Source of the DNA: JAAZMA01 sp036720245
Lineage (GTDB): Bacteria > Bacillota > Clostridia > Tissierellales > Tepidimicrobiaceae
Assembly: GCA_036720245.1 (NCBI GenBank)
Contig: DAIMNI010000078.1
Location: 1 to 8,629 of the forward strand
Reading direction: 5' to 3'
Length of the DNA: 8,629 nucleotides
The notes under the pieces are model-generated. The model saw only the letters and a program-made list of their open reading frames with translations, was not told the DNA's origin and did no database searches. The position numbers and the translations under genes were made by a program. This document shows, piece by piece, positions 1 to 6,830 of this stretch (the stretch's first letter is position 1; every line of letters begins with the position of its first letter).

Positions 1-821
1 TTGTTCGGGAAAATTATTTTCCGAAATTTAAGGAAAAGTACTTGCCGTTTACAAAGCATCCCAACCAAATATGCACGTACCTCTTGAGAAAGAAATTCAA
101 TATCTTCTTCTGACTCCAATAAATAATTTACTACACATGCATCTACAATAGGTCTAAAAATTTCTAAAAAATCATCTGCTAAACAAAACGAGTTATATTC
201 ACTTTTATGAAATACACCTAGACTTGGGTTATATCCATAACTTACAATGGCTCTAGTAATATATGCCCTAATTATTGCATATCCATAGTTTAGCATAGCA
301 TTTTCTATGCAATCATAACTTCGTGAGAATTCTTTACCAAACACTGTGTTAAAATAAACTTTAGCTGCATGTCCCTCTCTATTGGATATATCACCAGGTT
401 TAATTTCAGCTATATAACTTTGTAATTGAATAAACCTTTCTTTATCCCCTGTAAAACGATAAAGCACCTTACTTTGATTATTAATTTTATATTCTATTAT
501 TTGTTGCCAGAGTTCATCTTTTGTATCCTCCTGCCAATTCACTTGTTTTCTAATTATTTTAACCGTTCTACTATGCTGATTAAAAGGCATATACATGCCA
601 CATGGTATATGTTTTTTATCACAAATAACTAGTACCACATTGTATATAGAACAAGCAGCAAGTAATCTAGTTGTAATACTTGTAGCCATCCCATCTAGAA
701 CAATTACCCCAATATCACTTAATGGAATTACATATTTATTTTCTCCTTTATGAATTTCAATATTATCCAAATAAACCTTTAGATGATCCCCATCATCTAT
801 CATAACATTTCTCCAACTCAA
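1..821 (-). CDS. cas1: CRISPR-associated endonuclease/integrase Cas1 (type II), 3' end cut by window edge
   Basis: Cas1 is the metal-dependent integrase that, with Cas2, inserts new spacers into the CRISPR array. The frame is open from 821 to the left edge (273 codons), close to the usual ~290-300 residues, so only the C-terminus and cas2 are missing. The protein starts MSWRNVMIDDGDHL, typical of type II Cas1. The catalytic triad is visible as E149 (in NREGHAAK), H205 (in GVFHKSEY) and E220 (in LADDFLEIFRP). These sit at the positions I recall for the Streptococcus pyogenes enzyme. The start is a TTG chosen because GGAGG lies 9 bases upstream and the family N-terminus begins exactly there; an upstream ATG is out of frame. 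The gene follows the tracrRNA terminator in the same direction as cas9, with no room for a promoter of its own. Family assignment is firm. Confidence 0.96.
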   Translation of the reverse strand, partial: MSWRNVMIDDGDHLKVYLDNIEIHKGENKYVIPLSDIGVIVLDGMATSITTRLLAACSIYNVVLVICDKKHIPCGMYMPFNQHSRTVKIIRKQVNWQEDTKDELWQQIIEYKINNQSKVLYRFTGDKERFIQLQSYIAEIKPGDISNREGHAAKVYFNTVFGKEFSRSYDCIENAMLNYGYAIIRAYITRAIVSYGYNPSLGVFHKSEYNSFCLADDFLEIFRPIVDACVVNYLLESEEDIEFLSQEVRAYLVGMLCKRQVLFLKFRKIIFPN

Positions 822-830
822 CGCCCAGCA

Positions 831-835
831 CCTCC
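831..835 (-). promoter_or_regulatory. Shine-Dalgarno site that fixes the cas1 TTG start
   Basis: GGAGG on the minus strand lies 9 bases before the TTG at 821-819. It decides the cas1 start in favour of a non-ATG codon. It also lies only about 12 bases beyond the U-tract of the tracrRNA terminator, so it is present only in read-through transcripts. Confidence 0.8.
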
Positions 836-846
836 ATTCAAAAACC

Positions 847-867
847 AAAAAAAGCCCCTTACGGGGC
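847..867 (-). terminator. Intrinsic terminator of the tracrRNA, in front of cas1
   Basis: The perfect stem GCCCC/GGGGC with loop GTAA is followed by seven Ts on the minus strand. In the plus direction no T-run follows, so the terminator is directional. It separates cas9-tracrRNA from cas1. Confidence 0.9.
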
Positions 868-931
868 GAATTCGGCCTAAAGCCTTATTTTAGTAGGCTC
901 TAAGAATTTAAGCTATTGTGTAAATATTTAC
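847..931 (-). ncRNA. tracrRNA: tracrRNA of the type II CRISPR system
   Basis: A minus-strand RNA of about 85 nt is predicted in the cas9-cas1 gap. Reading 5' to 3' it has an anti-repeat (about 920-888) ending CCTACTAAAAT, the nexus AAGGC-TTTAG-GCCG (stem 882-884 with 874-876), and a GCCCC-GTAA-GGGGC hairpin followed by seven Ts. The stretch CTACTAAAA-y-AAGGC...GCCG closely matches the anti-repeat/nexus of the Staphylococcus aureus Cas9 tracrRNA, which fits the SaCas9-like protein next door. A promoter with TTGACA-17-TATTAT places the start near 931. The RNA would pair with pre-crRNA, recruit RNase III and load into Cas9. Exact ends are inferred; the identity is well supported. Confidence 0.88.
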
Positions 932-937
932 AATATT

Positions 938-966
938 ATAATACTATAGATTGTTAATATTGTCAA
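938..966 (-). promoter_or_regulatory. tracrRNA promoter overlapping the cas9 stop
   Basis: A perfect -35 TTGACA (966-961) inside the last codons of cas9, a 17-base spacer and a -10 TATTAT (943-938) directly after the cas9 stop codon predict a start near 931. A second A/T hexamer (TATAAT) lies 3 bases downstream of the -10 with a spacer of 20, which is less favourable. Confidence 0.75.
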
Positions 967-3900
967 CTATAAATTCTAGTTTTAATTTTTCGCCCATTAC
1001 ATTAAATGTGTTCCCAAGGATATCAGCATGATATTTACTAAACTTCAATACCTTTTTCCCTATTGTAGGTTGGCTTCTTGTTTTAAAATCTTTTTTATCT
1101 ATTGGCTTTATTTCTATACGATTAGGATTATCTGATTTAGAAGATAAAAATCTATACCTATGTTCAATTTTGGGATTTTCTTTATATGTTATGCCTATAA
1201 TATCATTTTCGTGTAAAGAAAATAGAAATTTATATGTTACATCAATCCCAATTTCCTTTTTCATTTTATTATAGACTTTATCATCTAAGATATATTTTCC
1301 TTCTTTAAAGCTTATATCATTATATTTTATGCCTATATTTTTATAGTCGCCAGTTTCTTCATTATAGTATACATCTGTCCTAAATGGATTTAAAGAAAGT
1401 AATACCACTTTTTTCTTATCACTTATATTTTCCGTCTTAGATACACTTATATGTTCACCTAGTTTTTTATCTAAATACTTAATATCTTTTATTATAGGCC
1501 CATTATTCTTTTTTGAATATTTTCTAATATATCCATGTTCTCTTCTGTAAGCCTCAAAAGGGTTAGGATTTTCATCTTCATATTCATCTATGATTTTTAC
1601 TAGGCTTTCAAATGTTCTAGGATCATGTTTTCTCATTAAAATTTTACTTTCATTTGCATCTTCAAAATTATTTAAATCTGCCTTAACTAATTTAATTACT
1701 GATACAGCTGCTTTGTTATCATATATATTTTTATACTTTCTTACTATATAATCTTCCCCATCTACCTTTCTTGTAGAATATAGCGTTGCATCAGCTATAG
1801 TTCTGTTTACTTTTGTATCTATTTTGTAGGAATATTTAATTCTAGCAGTGGCTTTATTTAAATCACGTTTAAAACCTTCCCAAGGCAATCTATATACTTC
1901 TTTATCATATTCTCTATTGCTTACCACATTCCATAAATTTTTATCATACCTACCTATTTGCTGTAAAAATGGATTTCTTATGGTACCTTCGCTTTGACCT
2001 AACATATAAGAAACAGCAACAATTGTTGCATCTACAGCATGATGTTCAAAAGATTCATCTCTATTCTTTTCAATCCCCCATCTTTTTCTGAGCTGATAAG
2101 TAAATTTTCCCCTAATAACATGAATTTGAGTATCCTTACCTTTTGCTTTCATAAATTCTTGAAGGCCATTCAATATAACTCTAGAAGCATACCTAGTGTC
2201 ATTTAAGTTCCGATTAATAAATCTTTGTCTTACATCGTACTTATTTATGTCCTCCTCAAATGTCAGCAGATCATATTTCACCTTGTTAATTTTTTTATTT
2301 TCTAGTAATTTTGATGCCCTTAGTTTTATCTCCTCATAAGCAATATCATTATAAGGTAAATAAAAAGCCCCAAAGGGTGATCTTTGTCCTTTCCTCTGAT
2401 TAGCATATGAATAAACTAATACTTTATTATTTAAACTATCATCTAAAGATATGGATTTTGGAATAATATGATCTATTTCAAATATATTAGGATTATTTAT
2501 TAAATCTCCAGCTGATATAACTCCACCAGTATATATACATTTTCCATCCTGTTGATACCATAGTCTTATTTTGGTTACAAGCTCCCTTTGACTATAAAGT
2601 TGTTCTTCTGTAAAGCCATATTCATTTCTTGCCCTATTTATAGCTTCATTTTTTTCTTTTTCATTTTGCTTTTGTAGGTCATTAATCTTTTTCTTTTCTT
2701 TTATTTCATTTGTTTCACGGGGCATTTCTATTATTATAGCCTCTAAATCCCCATATTTTTTTATTATTGCATTAACTATTCTAATGCTTTGATTCACTGA
2801 CCTTCTAACTATTGGATTATAAATTTCTTCGTTTAAAAATTCTACAGGTATATATTTATAACCTTCAAAACTATTCTGTAGATTTTTTTTAAGACCCTTT
2901 TCAGTTAATATGTTCATTTGATTTTTCGAACTAGAGTATAATTCATTTCTCATTTCCTTCATTAATTTTAAAGAAAATGAATGCCAGTTCTTATATAAAG
3001 TTTTATTATTTTTTAAAAACAAAAACAATATTTCTATATCTTTATCACTAAACTCTGGAAAATACTTATTACAATTTTTCTTTAAAGTTTTGTAATCCAT
3101 ACTTAAACTTAGAACTTCAGCTAATTTATCCTTTTTTTCAATATCAAATTCATCATAATTCAAACTAGTACCTTTTAGAAACTTTTGAATCTTTCTTTCA
3201 GTTTCAAATGTGTGAAATTCAGGTTTTCCTTTCTTATCAATTCTAAATCCTTTAATGCCATTTTTATCTTCTATACCTGTATTTTTCTTAATTACATTCA
3301 TCATATTTACACTATTAGAACTTAATATATCCCCCACTATGCTTCTTTTTTCATCCCTTGTTAATTTTCTGCCTTCCACAGTAATATTATTTAAATCATT
3401 TAATAAATTAAATTCTTGAGCAGTAAAAGATGAGGAAGGTGCTCGCTGTTGATCTGCATAAATGCTGCATTTTCCAATAAGTTCTTCGAAAATATTCTCA
3501 ATAGTAGTTCCATCTGTCTTATAGATTCCATAGTTTGTCCTACTTTTTTCATTTCCTGGTCCAATATAAAATTCCCTTTTCCTGGTAAGTATATCAGTAT
3601 ACCCTTTTATAAAATCATCATCTATTTGCTGATAGTATTTCTTTTGTTGTTCTAATATTGCAATAGCTTCTTTTTTATATGCACTCGTGGTAAATACATT
3701 GATTAATATTTCTGAACTATTTACATCTCCTACCTCTACCAGTCCTCTTACCTTTCCATATGCCTCCAATCTTTCTAGCTGTATTTCACAGGGATAGTTT
3801 CCCTTAGACAATTCCTTGTTTATTTTTAATGACTCATTTATATTTTTATCATCTTCTTCTGCCTCATCTAAGTAAGAAACACCCCTCCTTTTAGCTAAAT

Positions 3901-4219
3901 GAAATAGTGCTACATATAGCTCTTCTGAATTTAATTTTTCATTTAGACCTTTAACTCGCAATTCATATGGGTTTAGGTCAGCCCTGTTTGTAGAATTAAA
4001 ACCATTTTCTAAAAGAAATTCTTCAACATTTTGAAGGCGGTGGTTTTTACGATGCAGTGTCCTTCTTGCAGAACGTGCCTCCCTTCTTTCTTGATTATTA
4101 TTTGCACCTGCTGAATTAAATAATCTAACACCCATATCTATTATTTTATTATTGTCTGTATCTATTAAGCTCCAGCCCACACTTGCAATTCCAATGTCTA
4201 ATCCCAATACCTTTCCCAT
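944..4219 (-). CDS. cas9: CRISPR-associated endonuclease Cas9, compact SaCas9-like
   Basis: This is the RNA-guided double-strand DNA nuclease of the type II system, 1091 residues. Visible parts in order: RuvC-I with D8 (GLDIGIASVGW); arginine-rich bridge helix ~43-62; REC region ~65-480; RuvC-II with E498 (IIIEMPRE); HNH with D583-H584 (EIDHIIPKS) and N607 (ANQRKG); RuvC-III with H727 and D730 (HHAVDA); wedge/PAM-interacting region from ~800, including TLYSTRK, KYSKKNNGPIIK and a final DILGN. The order and many motifs follow SaCas9 (1053 residues) along the whole length, including the PAM-interacting part. AAAGGAG lies 9 bases before the ATG. No catalytic residue is missing and no frameshift is seen. 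It is transcribed toward the tracrRNA and cas1. Subtype II-C or II-A cannot be settled without seeing whether csn2 follows cas2. Confidence 0.98.
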   Translation of the reverse strand: MGKVLGLDIGIASVGWSLIDTDNNKIIDMGVRLFNSAGANNNQERREARSARRTLHRKNHRLQNVEEFLLENGFNSTNRADLNPYELRVKGLNEKLNSEELYVALFHLAKRRGVSYLDEAEEDDKNINESLKINKELSKGNYPCEIQLERLEAYGKVRGLVEVGDVNSSEILINVFTTSAYKKEAIAILEQQKKYYQQIDDDFIKGYTDILTRKREFYIGPGNEKSRTNYGIYKTDGTTIENIFEELIGKCSIYADQQRAPSSSFTAQEFNLLNDLNNITVEGRKLTRDEKRSIVGDILSSNSVNMMNVIKKNTGIEDKNGIKGFRIDKKGKPEFHTFETERKIQKFLKGTSLNYDEFDIEKKDKLAEVLSLSMDYKTLKKNCNKYFPEFSDKDIEILFLFLKNNKTLYKNWHSFSLKLMKEMRNELYSSSKNQMNILTEKGLKKNLQNSFEGYKYIPVEFLNEEIYNPIVRRSVNQSIRIVNAIIKKYGDLEAIIIEMPRETNEIKEKKKINDLQKQNEKEKNEAINRARNEYGFTEEQLYSQRELVTKIRLWYQQDGKCIYTGGVISAGDLINNPNIFEIDHIIPKSISLDDSLNNKVLVYSYANQRKGQRSPFGAFYLPYNDIAYEEIKLRASKLLENKKINKVKYDLLTFEEDINKYDVRQRFINRNLNDTRYASRVILNGLQEFMKAKGKDTQIHVIRGKFTYQLRKRWGIEKNRDESFEHHAVDATIVAVSYMLGQSEGTIRNPFLQQIGRYDKNLWNVVSNREYDKEVYRLPWEGFKRDLNKATARIKYSYKIDTKVNRTIADATLYSTRKVDGEDYIVRKYKNIYDNKAAVSVIKLVKADLNNFEDANESKILMRKHDPRTFESLVKIIDEYEDENPNPFEAYRREHGYIRKYSKKNNGPIIKDIKYLDKKLGEHISVSKTENISDKKKVVLLSLNPFRTDVYYNEETGDYKNIGIKYNDISFKEGKYILDDKVYNKMKKEIGIDVTYKFLFSLHENDIIGITYKENPKIEHRYRFLSSKSDNPNRIEIKPIDKKDFKTRSQPTIGKKVLKFSKYHADILGNTFNVMGEKLKLEFIVDNINNL

Positions 4220-4341
4220 AATTTATCACTCCTTTAAAATTATGTTTTTATCTAAATTTATCTATTCCCCCTCCCCTTAACAAACTTCTAATTATTTGTC
4301 TGAAAATTCTCTTATTTTTTCACTTTTCCCTATGTAATAGT

Positions 4342-4370
4342 ATGTTACAACAATAGTAAGAATTTGTCAA
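4342..4370 (-). promoter_or_regulatory. Probable cas9 promoter
   Basis: TTGACA (4370-4365), a 17-base spacer and TAACAT (4347-4342) on the minus strand place the start near 4335 and give a leader of about 115 bases before the cas9 ATG. The -10 lies in an imperfect dyad, TGTAA...TTACA (4346-4330), which could be an operator. Confidence 0.6.
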
Positions 4371-4379
4371 TATAATCTG

Positions 4380-4399
4380 AATATTGTTATTACAATATT
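4380..4399. repeat. 20-base palindrome upstream of the cas9 promoter
   Basis: Perfect 8-base arms AATATTGT and ACAATATT flank a 4-base centre. It lies about 10 bases upstream of the cas9 -35, where a regulator or the alpha-CTD of RNA polymerase could bind. The motif TAATATTGTAA inside it recurs at the tracrRNA promoter (938-928, minus strand). Function is unknown; AT-rich chance symmetry is possible. Confidence 0.4.
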
Positions 4400-4535
4400 A
4401 CCTTAGGACTTACCAATGCCTCAGTTTAGATAATTATTTTTACTTAGTAATAATTCTAATAATTCCTTTTCGGACATTTCTAATATCAATTCTATTATAT
4501 CAAAAAATATTAGATGCTACATAAGTTTAATGAAA

Positions 4536-4570
4536 AGCCTGTATCCTTTATGTTACAAGGAATACAGGCT
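4536..4570. terminator. Bidirectional hairpin terminator after the 625-residue gene
   Basis: The stem AGCCTGTAT(CC)/(GG)A-ATACAGGCT has a 12-base loop and one bulged A. On the minus strand it is followed by TTTTC, about 70 bases after the stop of the upstream gene. On the plus strand it is followed by ACCTTTTTATTT. It would insulate cas9 from read-through of its upstream neighbour. Confidence 0.7.
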
Positions 4571-4639
4571 ACCTTTTTATTTGAATCTACTAAAATTTTT
4601 CTCCCAAATAGATGGCAAATAAAACATCCCCTTGCCATA

Positions 4640-6517
4640 TTAGCCTTTCTTATCAGAGCTTGTCTTCAAATGATAAGGCAAAGAACCAATTACTAATAAT
4701 TCGTTTTCCCTATCGATATAAAAATATATTCTTATTAAATTTTCTCTGCTTATTCCTACTCTTAAATGCATATCTAATAAAACATCTTTAGGTTTTCCAG
4801 TATATCCTTTGCCATATTTGATCTTGTAATCCCTTGGATAGGCTTTTATGCTTTTATCGCCAGAGCCGCCCACATCAAATGGTCTACCATATTTTTCAGC
4901 ACATATTATATTTCGTTCTTCATTGGTAATATGACCAAATACCTCATCTCTATATTCAGTGGCCAAAAATTCAATAGCATCACATAGTAAATCTATATCT
5001 ATTTCCCTTGGATTTACCTTACTTATTTCGTTTATAGCTCTAGGGTGAAATATTAATTTATCATTAAAATATTTTCCCGCCCAATTGGGAATATCTTCAG
5101 GTTTTTTAGGTCTATCTAGTAAAATGTCCTTTCTTTGAAGTTTTTTATTTAATTCTTCAATTTCCTTTTCGAAATTATTTTCTAATTCATTTATCCTATT
5201 CCCCCAATATATATTTTTCTGAGATAATTCAGCTTCTAAATCTTTTATTCTATTTCTATACTTTTCTATTATTATATCTCTTTCATCTATTTCAGATTTT
5301 AAACTATTTAGATCTGATTCATAAACTTCCAAAATAGTTCCCATCTTTTTTTCCATTCCATTGATTACATCTTCTTTAGAATTACTTAGATCTAAAATTC
5401 TATTATGTTCACATAGTCTAGCTTCAGTGAAAAACTTTACATTGCCAAAATCCATAGTCTTTCCCCTAGGATAATTCTGTATCATTATATCTAATTCATC
5501 CTGAAATTTCTTGTCATTTGAAATAATATATTCCTTTTTAAATAATGTGCTTTCCTTATTTAATTTTAGAGGATATATAATTATAGTATCTCCTGGGGAA
5601 ATTTCGTATTCCTCTCCTATTATTTTATTATAATCATCTATTCTATTATATTCTAATATCACAAACTGAGCATGTCCCATTTTGTATTTAATAATATTAT
5701 CTGCAGAAAAAGGTATCTTCGGTGTAAGATCAGTCTCTACAGTTATTTTATCAGGCGGTATTATATTTTTATGATTTGTAAATGGCCTATTCTGTTCAAA
5801 TATTTCCTTATAAATTGCCTCCATATCAACAACAGGGACTGTTTCACTTATAATTACTATTGGCATTTGCCTTTTAGGATTTTTAATAAAATTATCAATT
5901 GCCTTTATCTGCTTTTTATTGTTTAATATTATCGGCCTTTCTAAAATAGGTAGTTCTTGCCTTAGTCCAAGATTTGGATTTCTAACAATGGATTTTACTA
6001 TAGCAGGCCTAAATACTTCAGCCCTGTCTTTTGTTCCTATGGGTTCGGAACAAATTGTCTTAAAGCCACACTCAACCCTTCCATTGTGAATTATAAAGCC
6101 TATATTAGTTTCAAATATTCTCCCTGGCACAGGATTTCTAGATTGCATTTTCTTCCCTGGCTCTGGGCCTAAATCTGGTTCTATTAGCCTTAAAGCCCAT
6201 ATTCTCGAAATTTCAACAAAAGAAATGTCTAGTACATAACCTTCCCTTATATGGATAGATTTAAAATCTTCTATGGATACATTTTGATAATCCTCTAAGT
6301 CTGGAAAATTTAACTCCTCTGGGAAATCGATCTCACGAAACCGGCTCCTTAACCAGGACATGGTTTCTAGTATGACCATTTTAAATGCATCATCTGGATC
6401 TATCTTAGTATTATCAACAATTCCATAAACCTGATAAGTAGGGTAACCTTTATTTTTAAGTAATTTAACAGTCTGGTGTTTTATGTTTTTATCAGTTTTA
6501 ATTAAAACTTTTTCCAT
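4640..6517 (-). CDS. Uncharacterised 625-residue protein with coiled coil and RelE-like C-terminal region
   Basis: I do not recognise the family. No signal peptide or membrane segment is seen, so it is probably cytoplasmic. Residues ~1-380 form a large mixed region without a motif I can name. It includes an acidic segment ~62-85, PVPGRIFETNIGF at ~129-141, hydrophobic strands such as MPIVIIS and AQFVILEY, and ISPGDTIIIYPLK, which suggests a beta-rich core. Residues ~385-465 are a charged heptad-like coiled coil. Residues ~485-620 begin LIFHPRAINEISKV and end MHLRVG...LIRIYFYIDRENELLVIG..YHL, the pattern of the final strands of RelE/ParE/HigB-type toxins. This suggests a fused toxin-like RNase or a structural relative. 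AAAGGGGTG lies upstream of the ATG. The gene stands alone, with terminators on both sides, directly upstream of cas9. A defence role is inference only; the gene itself is secure. Confidence 0.9.
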   Translation of the reverse strand: MEKVLIKTDKNIKHQTVKLLKNKGYPTYQVYGIVDNTKIDPDDAFKMVILETMSWLRSRFREIDFPEELNFPDLEDYQNVSIEDFKSIHIREGYVLDISFVEISRIWALRLIEPDLGPEPGKKMQSRNPVPGRIFETNIGFIIHNGRVECGFKTICSEPIGTKDRAEVFRPAIVKSIVRNPNLGLRQELPILERPIILNNKKQIKAIDNFIKNPKRQMPIVIISETVPVVDMEAIYKEIFEQNRPFTNHKNIIPPDKITVETDLTPKIPFSADNIIKYKMGHAQFVILEYNRIDDYNKIIGEEYEISPGDTIIIYPLKLNKESTLFKKEYIISNDKKFQDELDIMIQNYPRGKTMDFGNVKFFTEARLCEHNRILDLSNSKEDVINGMEKKMGTILEVYESDLNSLKSEIDERDIIIEKYRNRIKDLEAELSQKNIYWGNRINELENNFEKEIEELNKKLQRKDILLDRPKKPEDIPNWAGKYFNDKLIFHPRAINEISKVNPREIDIDLLCDAIEFLATEYRDEVFGHITNEERNIICAEKYGRPFDVGGSGDKSIKAYPRDYKIKYGKGYTGKPKDVLLDMHLRVGISRENLIRIYFYIDRENELLVIGSLPYHLKTSSDKKG

Positions 6518-6607
6518 TGTTTACACCCCTTTTAAACTAATACTATGCCATATATTAATTTTAACTTGTATATATATTATATATTATAATTGAAAATTTT
6601 ACATGGA

Positions 6608-6631
6608 AAATGGCAACTTACGTTGCCATTT
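6608..6631 (-). terminator. Hairpin terminator downstream of the WG gene
   Basis: A perfect 9-base stem, AAATGGCAA/TTGCCATTT, with a 6-base loop is followed on the minus strand by TTTTCC within the stem end. The T-run is short, so efficiency may be moderate. It separates the WG/Spo0E-like pair from the 625-residue gene. Bases 6518-6607 are almost pure A/T and presumably carry that gene's promoter, but I could not pick a convincing -35/-10 pair. Confidence 0.55.
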
Positions 6632-6674
6632 AGGTCTCTCTATTTTATTCTTATTCGACAAAATTCGGATTTTA

Positions 6675-6830
6675 CTAGATAAATTTATTAAACCTTTGTA
6701 CCACTTCCATTAATCTATCATCTAATCTTGACATTGCAAATTCACTAAGTTCTTCAGAATGTATAATATGGTTTTTTGCAATAATCCTTTGCTCTAAAAA
6801 TTTCCCTGCCTTCCAAATCAATGTAGCCAT
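6675..6830 (-). CDS. Possible small Spo0E-like aspartyl-phosphate phosphatase, overlapping the WG gene
   Basis: A 51-codon frame starts at an ATG inside the WG gene, in another frame, runs past the WG stop by 79 bases and ends at a TAG. The product has the layout of Spo0E-family proteins: a short helix (FLEQRIIAKN), a turn (HSEEL) and a second helix with MSRLDDRLMEVVQRF, comparable to the SQELD signature. The L-D pair is kept, but the family serine is replaced by methionine. Members dephosphorylate Spo0A~P and delay sporulation. The ribosome site is weak, so translation would have to be coupled to the WG gene. Alternatively this is a decayed fragment, or a tail lost from the WG protein by frameshift. 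An internal ATG at 6734 would give only 19 residues. Assignment is tentative. Confidence 0.4.
   Translation of the reverse strand: MATLIWKAGKFLEQRIIAKNHIIHSEELSEFAMSRLDDRLMEVVQRFNKFI

Larger units (their letters stand above)
4220..4639. other. 420-base gap between cas9 and the 625-residue gene
   Basis: From the cas9 side this gap holds the cas9 ribosome site, a purine-rich leader (GGGGAGGGGG near 4265-4275 on the minus strand), the cas9 promoter, a 20-base palindrome, a very short leucine/glutamate-rich minus-strand frame (ATG 4477, stop 4421, 18 residues; open upstream to a stop near 4520) and a bidirectional terminator. An extended -10, TGATATAAT, occurs on the minus strand at 4502-4494 and might be a second, more distal start for the cas9 transcript, but it lacks a good -35. 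No tRNA or CRISPR repeat is visible. The short frame is not convincing as a gene. Confidence 0.6.

Noticed and set aside
426..632. Plus-strand frame of 68 codons
   Set aside because: It is antisense to cas1, whose catalytic motifs are clear in the same bases; no ribosome site and no family-like composition.
3449..3655. Plus-strand frame of 68 codons
   Set aside because: It is a shadow frame within cas9 with skewed hydrophobic composition caused by A/T-rich antisense codons.
4421..4477. Minus-strand mini-gene of 18 residues rich in Leu and Glu upstream of cas9
   Set aside because: It looks coding-like and an extended -10 lies upstream, but there is no ribosome site and it is too short to assess.
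4371..4580. Possible plus-strand small RNA from TATAAT (4371) to the terminator at 4536-4570
   Set aside because: No acceptable -35 lies 16-18 bases upstream; the TATAAT is explained as A/T-rich background.
4514..4696. Plus-strand frame of 60 codons
   Set aside because: It runs through the terminator hairpin and into the 3' end of the 625-residue gene on the other strand; no ribosome site.
5672..5926. Plus-strand frame of 84 codons
   Set aside because: It lies wholly antisense inside the 625-residue gene, and its apparent hydrophobicity is an A/T-rich artefact.
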